Shown: positions 10,520 to 21,015 of the stretch, piece after piece
Layout: the number at the start of each line of letters is the position of its first letter
Numbering within the stretch: position 1 is the stretch's first letter
Made by a program: the position numbers and the translations under genes
Assembly (NCBI GenBank): GCA_001931875.2
Contig: MSJH02000504.1
Location: 124,001-188,000, forward strand
Length of the DNA stretch: 64,000 nt
Direction of reading: 5' to 3'
Source: Byssochlamys sp. IMV 00236
Lineage: Eukaryota; Ascomycota; Eurotiomycetes; Eurotiales; Thermoascaceae
Notes under the pieces: generated by a model
What the model was told of the DNA's origin: nothing
The model's input: the letters and a program-made list of their open reading frames with translations, nothing else
Databases searched by the model: none

Positions 10520-11515
10520 ATGAAAGCATTCGCTATTTCCTGCCTACTGTTCTATTCGTTGCCCCTGTCGCTAGGTGCACCGATCTCTCATGGTGAGTTC
10601 GTGCACACGCGGCATACTACAAAGGACGATTCGATCTCTCCATCTTTGAATCAACAACATGCTGCCTTGACTGGACTATGGAACGCACGAACCCTCGACA
10701 AACTTGGGAAGATAGATGGACCTGGTGGCTACGCGACCGTTGAGAGTTTTGTATCATCCTGGCAGAAGCTCGTGGCAGGCTATCCTGCAGACCGTGAGGA
10801 TGGGACAGGACACATGGAGGCAGTCCAACTCTTGATGGACTATTTCCTGTATGGAAAGAGAGTTTCGCAGAACAAGCACCAGCGTCAACCCAGCTTGACG
10901 GTGGAGACCCCGCTGCCGACTACAGAACTCATGCGTCTGAGTGCTGAGCATGAGCGCGCGAAACCGCCTCCCCTTCCGTCTGCACCCACCATTGTTCCCT
11001 TGTGGATGGAGGCATCACAACAAGCGGAGAAGGGCGCAGATGAGGGAACGGCAGGCATCTCACAACCGAGTGCTACTGTCGACGGACTCTCGCGTCCATA
11101 CCACGGTTACTTCGTGAAGAAAAAGGGCCTGGCAAATGTGCCCAAGGTCACCATGCCAACAACCACCAAGGACCAATTGAATGATGCAGGCTCAACATTC
11201 ACTTCCAATGTCTCTCTCGATTACTCAATATTGTTGCAGCGCTTTGGACCTGAGATCACGGTCTTGAGTGTCTTCATCCTTGTGCCAATAGCGGTTCTCA
11301 TCGTCGAGGCCATCGAGGTGGTCTGGAGACGCTGGAGTCCGGAACGTTTCCCACGACGCGGCAGAGGCCGTATACGGCTGGTAGGAGAGGAGAGAAGGTT
11401 GCAGGCGTGGTCTGATTGGGAGAGGGAGAAGGCTCTCTCGGAGAAATCGCAATGCTGGTGGAAGCGTTCACGGCGCAATATTGGTCGAAAGCACGCATTC
11501 AATTCCTCGAAATAG
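10520..11515 (+). CDS. Hypothetical secretory-pathway single-pass membrane protein, 331 residues
   Basis: Single exon. The frame is open further upstream, but the ATG at 10520 begins a clear signal peptide (MKAFAISCLLFYSLPLSLGA), so I place the start there. The mature part is hydrophilic and proline-rich (PPPLPSAPTIVP), with a helical segment near residues 70-115. One strong membrane span sits at about 245-267 (ITVLSVFILVPIAVLIVEA). It is followed by a ~65-residue basic, tryptophan- and arginine-rich tail (RRGRGR, WWKRSRRN). This suggests a type I membrane protein with a lumenal or external domain and a short basic cytosolic tail. No family recognised. Confidence 0.65.
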   Translation: MKAFAISCLLFYSLPLSLGAPISHGEFVHTRHTTKDDSISPSLNQQHAALTGLWNARTLDKLGKIDGPGGYATVESFVSSWQKLVAGYPADREDGTGHMEAVQLLMDYFLYGKRVSQNKHQRQPSLTVETPLPTTELMRLSAEHERAKPPPLPSAPTIVPLWMEASQQAEKGADEGTAGISQPSATVDGLSRPYHGYFVKKKGLANVPKVTMPTTTKDQLNDAGSTFTSNVSLDYSILLQRFGPEITVLSVFILVPIAVLIVEAIEVVWRRWSPERFPRRGRGRIRLVGEERRLQAWSDWEREKALSEKSQCWWKRSRRNIGRKHAFNSSK

Positions 11516-12492
11516 ACCTCTTATTGATACTACCACCGCGTGTTATTCAAGATATGCTTTATTGCACAAACTTTCACTCGACTTACGCGAGAGCTAGGCG
11601 GTGCTCTTTGCGATACCTTGGCCCTTGCTTTGAGACGCCATGTTGCCAAGGCCTTGAGACATGAATCGTGCTGCGGTATTGACTCTTCAATCTCATCTTT
11701 CGCAGTTGGTGTCTAGGAGCTTTCTGGATGTTCCAAGTGGCTGTGGGCCAGGTGATGAATGGGCATACCGCGCCAACCATTATGATACCCTTTTGCTGTT
11801 TATTTCCTACAGACGTTAAAGGCGCTATTTCTTATAGGATACCCTCACTGCAGAAACTCACACTTCAACATATTATTTGGTTTGTAATCCAGGTGTTCCC
11901 CGCTACCATTAGTCGGTGGGAGGTTAGAGCTGTAGTTGATCTGCACGTGTTCTTCAAAGTCAATGGAGAACCGATATGGCGATGGAAAGCGCAAACCATG
12001 TAGTCAGTCGACAGCAGAGCTTGGACAAAGGCGGGGTCTAATGCCTCAGGTCGGACCGAAATCGATAGCCCCGGCAAGTTATGTGGCATTAGGACAAACA
12101 GAATTCTCTTCAGGATACATGCAGAACGCGAACGCGCCAGACGCACTTCTTCGTACTGAGCAGGGGGACGCGCAAAACGGAACTGAAGCTCACTGTTCAT
12201 GCCACGGCCAAAACGTCAAGACAAGGAAATCCTTACTCGAATCGAGCCGATGATCTGCGGGGTTGCGTCGAACTGAACGGCCTCGGCCCGCCATCTAAAG
12301 TGTTTTCAGTCCTGTCAGTTCATGGGATGCGGATTGTCTCCGAACAGTTAAGCTTGGGAAGTATGACAGCCCATTTCTTAGGCCGGATTCGATCGTGAGG
12401 GGTTATTTGGTTTGTCTTTCTTGATCCTTTCCGTTATTGTCAGCAAAGAATTCTTTCAAGAAACAGACCTTACTCCAGAACAGTGATCAAGC
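11516..12492. other. Intergenic region, promoter of the SSADH gene
   Basis: No convincing gene. Short ORFs on both strands lack domain character. The ~200 bases before 12493 should be the SSADH promoter and leader. Confidence 0.5.
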
Positions 12493-14508
12493 ATGGCGAA
12501 GCAATACAAGGTACCCTTTGAGGTGAGTGATGGCTCTCTGTTCTTGTCTTTATCTCGTTCATCTTTCTGTTGTGGACATTCGACTTAACCCCGCACTGGT
12601 GACCGAAGGGGCATCGGGCTATTGTCCGACGGATAAGTACATACAGTTGTCGAAAGACGAACTTGTATAATGATGACTCTGATGTTTTGCTCTGGTATCT
12701 TTGGAATTAAGATGCAGTCGTTTTTTAAGCTTGGTCTATGGATCAGTTTGTGATGAGTGAGATGAATATTCTTGGATTGACCTGGGGATAATATATATTC
12801 CCAGTTGTACTCGTTCTAGCTATTCGCGCATCCTGCAAGAGACTTGCCGTCATTGATATAGACCATTCCACTAACCTCTCTAATAATATATACAGCTGGA
12901 AGATCCGGATCTCCTGAAATCTGACTCATTCGTCAACAATGAATGGGTTCAGGCGTCGAAGGGAGCCCGATTTGAGGTGGTCGGTGAGTCTTGCTACATC
13001 AACCTATCTACATCTGGGTCTAGCGAGCAACTGCTGACAGATGAGAGACCCTGGAACCGATATCGCTTGGGCTAGTTGCCCGACAAACACTACAGAAGAC
13101 GTTCCTGCTGCAGTTGAGGCTGCTCATGCGGCATTCGAGCAGTATAAGAAGGTCAACCCCCGCCAGCGGGCACAATGGCTTCTGAAATGGGACCAGCTCA
13201 TTCGTGCCGCGAGGAGCGATATTGCTAAGATCCTAACGCATGAAACGGGAAAACCGATGGCTGAGTCGTTTGGAGAGATAGACTACGCGACCGGCTTCAC
13301 TTGGTGGTTTGCCGGGGAAGCTGAGAGAATCCATGGAGGCATCTCGGTCCCTGCTGCTCCAGGAAGGCGAGTCTTCACCGTGAAGCAGCCCATCGGCGTC
13401 GCTGCGGCCCTGGTTCCGTGGAACTTTCCTATTGCGATGGTCCTCCGCAAGGCTGGTGCTGCATTGGCTGCAGGCTGCACTATGATTGTGAAGCCTAGCC
13501 CTGAAACGCCTCTCAGTGTCCTGGTACTGGCACATCTGGCCCAGAAGGCTGGATTCCCAGCTGGCGTGTTCAATGTCCTCACCACAGACCTGGAAAACAC
13601 TCCTTCACTTAGTGAAGTACTGTGCAAGCACCCACTCGTTAAAAAGGTCACCTTCACGGGTTCCACGCGTGTAGGAAAGTTGATTGCCTCTCACTGCGCC
13701 CAAGGTTTGAAGAAGGTCACCCTCGAACTAGGTGGAAACTGTCCGTTCATCATTTTCGACGATGCCAATCTGGACCAGGCTCTCGACCACCTCATGGCCT
13801 TGAAGTGGCGACACGCTGGCCAGGCTTGTATCACGGCAAACCGTATCTATGTCCAGGCTGGTGTCTACGACAAATTCGCCCAGTTGCTCAAGGAGCGCAC
13901 GAGCAAGCTTGTCGTGGGCCATGGTGCGGCAAAAGAAACGACGATGGGGCCTGTTACGACCCCGCGTGGTCTAGAAAAAGCTGCCAGTCAAGTTGAAGAT
14001 GCACGCAAACTGGGAGCGAACATCATCCTCGGCGGCAATCGAATCACAGACAAGGGCGGCTACTTTTTCGAGCCAACCATCATCACTGACATGACCAAGG
14101 ACATGTTGATCTCGCACGAAGAATCCTTTGCGCCGATTGCTGCGCTCTACAAGTTTGAAACCGAGGAAGAAGCAGTCAAACTCGCAAACGATACCAGTAT
14201 GGGGTTAGCCAGCTATGCATTCACTAAGAATATTGACCGAATGTGGCGGATGTTGGAGAACTTAGAAGCTGGTATGATCGGCATGAACACAGGTGAGTGG
14301 ACATGACAGTTTTCTTCCCATCTTGTTCCGCGTTTTCCCCAGAGTCTGGCCTTTGGGCTAATGATCAATAGGCAACTCGTCGGCTGCGGAGTCACCATTT
14401 GGTGGCATCAAGGAGTCCGGATATGGAAAGGAGAGCGGGAAGGATGTCGCCGTCGCGGAGTATCTTATTACGAAGACCGGAACGCTCACCCTGGAAGGGC
14501 ACTACTGA
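12493..14508 (+). CDS. Succinate-semialdehyde dehydrogenase (aldehyde dehydrogenase family)
   Basis: Exons 12493..12522, 12896..12983, 13048..14292 and 14372..14508 give 499 residues, typical for the family. The first exon encodes ten residues and is followed by an unusually long 373-nt intron; the others are 64 and 79 nt. The enzyme oxidises succinate semialdehyde to succinate, the last step of the GABA shunt. Visible motifs: VPWNFP (Asn165, oxyanion), FTGSTRVGK (cofactor loop), LELGGN (Glu266), GQACITANR (nucleophile Cys300) and ESPFGGIKESGYGKE near the C-terminus. GQACITANRIYVQ is typical of SSADH rather than generic ALDH. There is no mitochondrial presequence in this model, so it may be cytosolic. 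The acceptor of exon 3 is AGAG at 13044-13047; only the second AG keeps the frame. Confidence 0.9.
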
Positions 14509-15488
14509 AGTAACCAGAAAGGCCATTAGGCGCCATACGTCGCCTAAGACCGCACTTGCCTGGCGTGCCGCAACTTTGTCAAGAGCTTATTTTCCGTGGG
14601 TAGGAAATATCAAGCGAATAAAAGAATACGGTACCAAATTGATGTGCAAATTATATACAAGAATGCCTCTTGATCATCGAAAATCAACTTAAGTTCGCCG
14701 CCCATGCGTCTGTGCCGCACGGCTACAATGACTTTCATACCTGAATAACTAATGAGCAGGATCTCATTGCATTGACCCGTAAAACGTCCCAGTTGGCAAA
14801 CGTATGCCGAATTGGTATTCGTTGATGGCTGATATTGCACTTATAGATATAGGAGACCCAGAATACTACCAGTCGCTTGAATAGACTACGAGATAATGCC
14901 ATAGGCTCGCACCAGGACCCCGCGGAGTAGTCCGTCCGGATAGCCACCGGAAGCAAAGTCTAGATGCACGGTCTTCAGAGAATCATGACTACGCGGCGTG
15001 GTTAACCTTACCATACAATCTATTGTTCTCGCCTCTAGTGTTTAAGTTTCCTTGGAGCGGCTCGCTTGGCCTGTACTCGTGGGGTTGTTGCCATGTGCCA
15101 CATCGGGAATGCCAGATGCTTGTCTGGAATGTACCCAATCCCAGGGGAAAACAGAAGCAACCAGGAACGTGAACCGTCCGAATCTTCCTAGTCCGGCCTC
15201 TTAATGAAGATGCTTGATCTGCTTCTCCACATTTTATGAAATCTTCTCTTCAGCAGCCGTTGCCGATCTGTTTTGGCCACTCTTGAAAATGGTATAAGAG
15301 TATCGTACTCTTTCATTTATTTAGAATGGATACTCCCTTTCTCTAAAGTCCACCTGCCCATCTGTACCTTGCTGTCTGGTGTCGGGGCTGAGGTTATTGT
15401 GTCTTTCTCATTCGTTTCTCTTCCGGTGTATACTCTCTTTGATCACATTTTCCAAGTCTGCTTTTCTGATAGAGAGGCCGTTGTCATC
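14509..15488. other. Intergenic region, promoter of the second chitinase
   Basis: No gene recognised. The pyrimidine-rich stretch around 15380-15440 is probably chitinase promoter or leader. Confidence 0.5.
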
Positions 15489-17222
15489 ATGCACCGCTTG
15501 CGCTCGTCGGTTGCATTATGGTGTATATTACTTCTTTCGTCGTTGGTATCTGCTACACCTGCTGCGGATCTCGGCTTGTTGGCTCGTCGTACCTCTCAGA
15601 AGGCGGTTGAATGTGGTGGTAAGTGATACCTTATGTATCCTGACCGATACTGGATTATTTGGCAATAGCTGCAAGCATATGCTGATTTTATCACAGTGGG
15701 TGCTCCGCACGGACGGGAGAAGTGCCCTGCCGGCCAATGCTGCTCGAAATTTGGGTAAATAGCCCATGCTCAAGTCTCTAACCAATTGCCCTTGCTAACG
15801 AAAACGCGTTCAGATACTGTGGCATTGGCCCCGACCACTGCGGTAAAGGATGCCAGAGTAATTGTATCACTGAGAAGTCGAGTAAGGCGTATGTCGTTCA
15901 TATTAACTCGTTATTGCCTACTTTGTCGTGGATATCAAACTAACTTGACATGATCAGTACCCAATGCAAGCCCAATAGCAGTGCGGGTCGAACCGTCGGC
16001 TACTACGAAAGCTGGGCTAGCACGCGCCCCTGCGACGTATACTTACCGTACAACATCGACGCATCGGCGTGGACACATATCAATTTCGCGTTTGCAGTTC
16101 TGAATGATAGTAGCCAGATTGCACCGTCGGCTTCCAATGACACCGTCCTCTACAAGCAGCTCATGTCCCTGAAGCAGAAGAATAAGAATTTGAAGGTCTA
16201 CATAGCCGTCGGAGGATATGGCCTCGGCGCAAAGCCTTTCTCGACCATGGTTGCCTCGAAGTCGACTCGGACCGCCTTCATTAACTCTGCTTCCGCATAC
16301 ATGGACAAGTATGGATTCGACGGCATCGATATTGATTGGGAATATCCAGCTGCTACTGATCTGGGTGGATCCTCCGCCGATACAGCCAATTTTGTGAGCT
16401 TGGCCAAGGAGATGAGGGCTTCGTTGAAGAATAAAGGAATTACCATCACAGTGCCGGCTAGTGCTTGTAAGTTGGACTTGGATGAATCTGTCTCCAACAT
16501 TTTGATATACTGACGGGTTATCAGACTATTTGAAAGGTTATGACCTGAAGGCTATGGAGCCGTACCTTGACTGGATCAACTTTATGTCCTATGATCTTCA
16601 TGGAACGTGGGATAGTCCTCTGCTAGCACAGCCCCATACCAATCTTACTGGTAAGCCTAATCTACCCGTGACCAAGGTTAAAAAGACAAGAGACTAATGA
16701 TGCATTTCCAGAAATCGACGAAGCACTCGACTTGCTCTGGAACCAGGGCATTAGTCCCGGCAATGTGACTCTCGGGTTGGCCTATTATGGACACACATTC
16801 ACATTGAGCAGCAGCTCTTGCACGAAGCCCGGATGTGCTGCCTCAGGCGCCGGAACGGCTGGACCATGCTCAAACTCGGCGGGTACGCTGATCAATGCAG
16901 AGATCGACACTATCATTTCGCAAAACAACCTCAAGCCCGTGCTAGACAAGACCGCGGCTATCAAGTACATTACTTGGGGCGACAAGCAATGGTATGTTTA
17001 TCCTTATGAGAAACTCGGGTGATATTACTGTAAAATAAAACAAAAAGCTAATACGACTACAGGGCATCATATGATGATAGTGAGACCTTTGCTTTGAAGA
17101 AGGCATATGCCAACAAGGAATGCATTGGTGGTACCATGGCGTGGGCTCTGGATATGGCTTCGCTTAACAAGACCCAAGGTGTCTGCCGGGCCCATCGTCG
17201 TTATACAACGCTCTTATCTTGA
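15489..17222 (+). CDS. Secreted chitinase with N-terminal CBM18 and GH18 catalytic domain
   Basis: Seven exons: 15489..15618, 15697..15754, 15814..15888, 15958..16466, 16525..16650, 16712..16991 and 17063..17222, giving 445 residues. A signal peptide (ending LVSATPA) is followed by a hevein-type CBM18 at residues ~42-80 (GQCCSKFGYCG across a splice junction). The GH18 domain follows: GYYESW strand, AVGGYG motif, and DGIDIDWEYP with catalytic Glu216, then MSYDLHGTWD, the LGLAYYGHTF strand and the GGTMAWALDMA strand. The layout resembles class V / subgroup C-type fungal chitinases, though no LysM domain is present and the C-terminus is short. It differs from the first chitinase in exon structure and CBM position, so the two are not a recent tandem duplication. 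Confidence 0.9.
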
Positions 17223-18172
17223 AATGCTCCTGGGTGCGTCTCGATCGTATCAGGCATGAGATACAGCGCTAGCAACCACGACTTCGAATTTTCGCTTTTC
17301 AAGGAACGTCGCTCGGCGATAATTCCACATTGGAAGATACCCACCCCTCGTTATACCCCAATTGAAAAAAGATTGTGACGCTGAATACCTACTAAGGATA
17401 GATGGAATCTTATCTTAGAGCGATGGCTAAGAGGAGGAGAGGATATAGTTTTTTTGCACCTGTATGTAATTAGGTAGTTAATTAGTTAAGTACTAGTTAG
17501 TTAGTAACCCCACATAATGCAGATTTTACAAATAGCAAATTCAGGAGAGCTTGTCTAAATAAATCTGGGGAATAAGAAGCATATTGGAAGTTCCCGGAAA
17601 ATAAATCCGGTGCGGGTCTTCTAAGTACTATCCCTGTCATATCAGGATTAGAGACTTCATGCACAGCATTTTGTGAAAACGCGACAAATTAGCCGACGCG
17701 TTGGAATTGTGTTATGTGTATTATAGTAATAGATTATAAGAAAAGTTCTTGCTTAGATTGGGATATCTAGGGAAATTTATTACTATTTCTTTTAATCAGT
17801 AATGATTGCGATAAACTATCTTGTCATTCTCATGCTTATGCTATGCTTATGCTCATTAGGGAATGTCGTGTAGTTGATCTTATAGTACACGGGCGTATGC
17901 AAAAAAAAAGCCTCAAATTCAATACATTAGTAAAAGGAGTGGGATAGTTACCGTCCCGCCTTTCTGCTGTGATATGCGGAATATTATTCACAACAGGACA
18001 AAGTGGTTCAGTGATATATGATATACAGGAAAGAAACGAGGAGAGAGGGAAAAAAAAGATAAAAAACGAAAAGAGACCAATTGTAAATTGATCGAGAGAT
18101 GAAAAGGTTATGTCCCTTCTTCTGCCTGCGTTATTCCCGGGGATTATCCATCCAGACAGGTTCCTTCATAAT
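17223..18172. other. AT-rich intergenic region between convergent genes
   Basis: Shared 3' flank of the second chitinase (plus) and the PhiA-like gene (minus). It contains TTAGT/TAGTTA-type simple sequence near 17465-17510 and poly-A runs. No gene seen. Confidence 0.5.
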
Positions 18173-18763
18173 CTAGATATACTCCCAAGCAGCAGCACCA
18201 GTGCCAGTCCAAGTCTCAGCGATAGTATCGAAGCCCAGACAGGCGTTAGCATTTCCATTAGGAGCCTGGAGGTTCGGAACATTAGCATAGACCTGCCACT
18301 GGGTGCTGCTGCCCTCTCCGATCGGACAGGCGACGAAGCCATTAGCACCAAGACCTGAGAAGGACCACTTGGCAATGGCACCGTCATGCTCGTACTCGAA
18401 GGGACCGGTAGCAGCGCCGGCGGGGATGTTGGCGGAGTGAGCCTGAGTGAAGCCCAGCTCGCCGGAGGGAGCAGCGTAGATCCGCTGGCCGCCGGGGACA
18501 GCGACATCTAGACCGTTGATACCAGCGATGACGGTCTCGTTGCCGGGAGGGCAAGAGGTGATTGTCTCAGGGCAGTAAGTGCCGGGGTTTCCACCGAGCC
18601 AGAATTTGCCCTCGCGAGCTTCGAGAGTGAGGTATTGGATGGGAGAGCCGGAGCGGACGGCGACGACGGTGAAGGGAGGTGTGGTGGTGGTGTCTTGTCT
18701 CTTCAGGGGGCCGGCGGCGGCTAGGACGGGGAGGAGAGCAGCGATAGTAGTGAAGGCTTTCAT
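18173..18763 (-). CDS. PhiA-like secreted cell-wall protein
   Basis: A single exon of 196 residues read from the ATG at 18763; the frame extends upstream to an earlier ATG but the signal peptide begins here. The N-terminus MKAFTTIAALLPVLAAAGPLKRQ has a signal peptide followed by a Lys-Arg (Kex2-type) site. The mature part begins with FTVVAVRSGSPIQYLTL, the conserved opening of the PhiA family of Aspergillus wall proteins linked to phialide and conidium formation. Two cysteine pairs (CPETITSCPPG; ACPIG and ANACLGF) could form disulphides. The gene is single-exon and flanked by long AT-rich regions. Assignment is to the family only; it is too divergent to call the phiA orthologue. Confidence 0.75.
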   Translation of the reverse strand: MKAFTTIAALLPVLAAAGPLKRQDTTTTPPFTVVAVRSGSPIQYLTLEAREGKFWLGGNPGTYCPETITSCPPGNETVIAGINGLDVAVPGGQRIYAAPSGELGFTQAHSANIPAGAATGPFEYEHDGAIAKWSFSGLGANGFVACPIGEGSSTQWQVYANVPNLQAPNGNANACLGFDTIAETWTGTGAAAWEYI

Positions 18764-21015
18764 TTTGAGTGTGTTGGTATGACGAAGAGGTTGGATTTGA
18801 AAAGGACGGTTTTTATAAAAAGGTTGTGGGAAGATTGAGTGATTGCTGAGTAGATCTGCGTTGTCGTTGTTGTTGACGATGATCCCAAAAGGCAGGGTAT
18901 CGATGGCCCTTTTATAATTCTCGAGCACTCCTTCGATCCTATGTAACATGGGTCTTTTTGTATACAATGTTGGAATTATCATCGCTGACAGGAGCAAAAA
19001 TGTGATGTCACGAACAGTTATTCTCCGAATAAACTATCATATTTTTCTAAGAATACACACACTCCTTGGGACGGGATCCCCAGCCGGTACAGAGCGATAC
19101 CAATAGAATTGACGGTCGATTTGACTTGCGGGGTCACTAGCTTTTCCTTAACGAGACCAAGTTGCGAGTTTTCTAGTTTAGGTTGTGTCTTGGGCCACAT
19201 GGAATGGATACCGATTACTAGATGCGGAAATGCAGTCTTCATCGAGGCTGTGGCAGTGGCTTCGTCGAACTCCAACGTGACATCCTTTTTTGCCTCCGTT
19301 GAGATCGTTTTATTGATTAAGTTTTCGAAACACGGTCGAGGGTATCGTCAATTCCTCACCGTTGATATCCCTACGTCAGGATAGAGATTTTTCTAGGGAG
19401 CTACTCGGTAGTAACATTCGCCACGACACAGATTTCTCCCGATGACCCAATACATACTACTACTAGTTAACTAGTCCCTGTGAACTGGACGAACTAATCT
19501 CGAAATGAGATACCCAATCGTAGGGATAGGGACATTATTTCATCCCTGCGATTTCAAGCTATGCAGGATCAAAATTGATTTCCGATTAACTTTTTTCCCA
19601 CTAAATAAGTAAGTATTGTGGCGCCTTTTCCCGCAATGTGGGGGAATCGGTGGCTCAGCCTCAATACCTACAATATTAAGCTCTTTTTAATCCAATGTTG
19701 CTCCTTCTTTTGCCACCCTTTTTGGCCGGTTCGGACATGATAACACAACATTCTCCGCGGCCCTCTGTAAGTACGCAGGACAAAAATAGGAAGGTGTCAA
19801 ATGTCAATTACACCAATTCAATGCAATAATAATAATCACACGGGGGCTCGGGGATCCTACTACTTATCGGGTCTCTCGGTGACCGCTTGACTTCCCGTGA
19901 GTCTAAGACATTGATTATTGAGCCGAATTGTTGGTGTAGACTCGGGCCCGTCGTTGAGCAGCTACGTAGGGCGTAACTTGCCTTTTCCATACCTGTTAGA
20001 GATTAGCACATAAGATCATGTCTTAGAATGGTTCTGTACATCCAGACGATTTCCCTTGCTTCTTAATCCACTATCCACCTCGGTGAAACATCGCAAGAGT
20101 ACCTAAACGCGGGAAGAAACGGTTCGTTCGATTGAGGGAACCGGTGTTCCTTGTTACATTCATTGCATAGGTAGCGCGGCTCAATGCTATCCAAACTTAG
20201 GTGGTAGCACCGTCGTGGTTGTATCGCAAACTCGTCCAGAGTGCAAAGTTTACTCGTACGTATCCGAGTTTCTAGTGGGTTAATTCCGAGGATTGGAACA
20301 AGGAAAAGTAGATGAGGAAGCCAACTGTTGCGACTAGGCAGAAACGGCTGGCAGGTCATTGGGTTGTATGTAACTACTACTCTACTGTACATAGGAATAA
20401 CCCCCGGGCAGTGCCGTCTACACATCACCATCATCGCGAACGCCCAACGAGACAAATGCACTTGACGGGTTTGAGAAGACATTTAGGGAGAGTAGGGGTT
20501 ATTAGATATTGGAGAAAGAATATGTTGGTTTCTTTGCTAATAAGAGGGATCTGAATTTGGGAGTCATTATGGAAATACCTTTAGTAGTATGGTGGTATAC
20601 TATCATATCGTGTTCTATAGTCACATCGTAAACACCCTTCTGCAACCATCTACCAACATCAAGGAACAATGTGAAGAAAGAATCAACTACAAAGTGTCCT
20701 CGCCCTGTGGGTATCCATTTGAGGAAGATAAAAATATATACGTATATCAAGAGACGAGTGTCGAAAGATTGCACGCAAATGGTAAAAGGCCCCCACGTAT
20801 ATGCTCAATGGCTATCATTTCCGAAACCAAGTGATCCGTGTACCTTCAGGGTGCTGGAGAAGGGAAACCTCCCTTCAACCCCCGTAAACAGATACCCCTG
20901 ATGAAAAATTCAGTAGAGTCAATGCACCAGAACGCCGCTGATACCATCCCCCCGTATGCTCGTGATATCAACTCATAAAACATCGGCTGATCTACAGCCG
21001 GTGCGTAACGTATTA
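18764..21015. other. Long intergenic region without recognised genes
   Basis: 2.25 kb. The first ~250 bases are the PhiA-like gene's promoter. ORFs at 19109-19384 (+), 20063-20482 (-) and 20589-20834 (+) lack domains and coding texture. The region is locally AT-rich. Nothing else seen. Confidence 0.5.
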
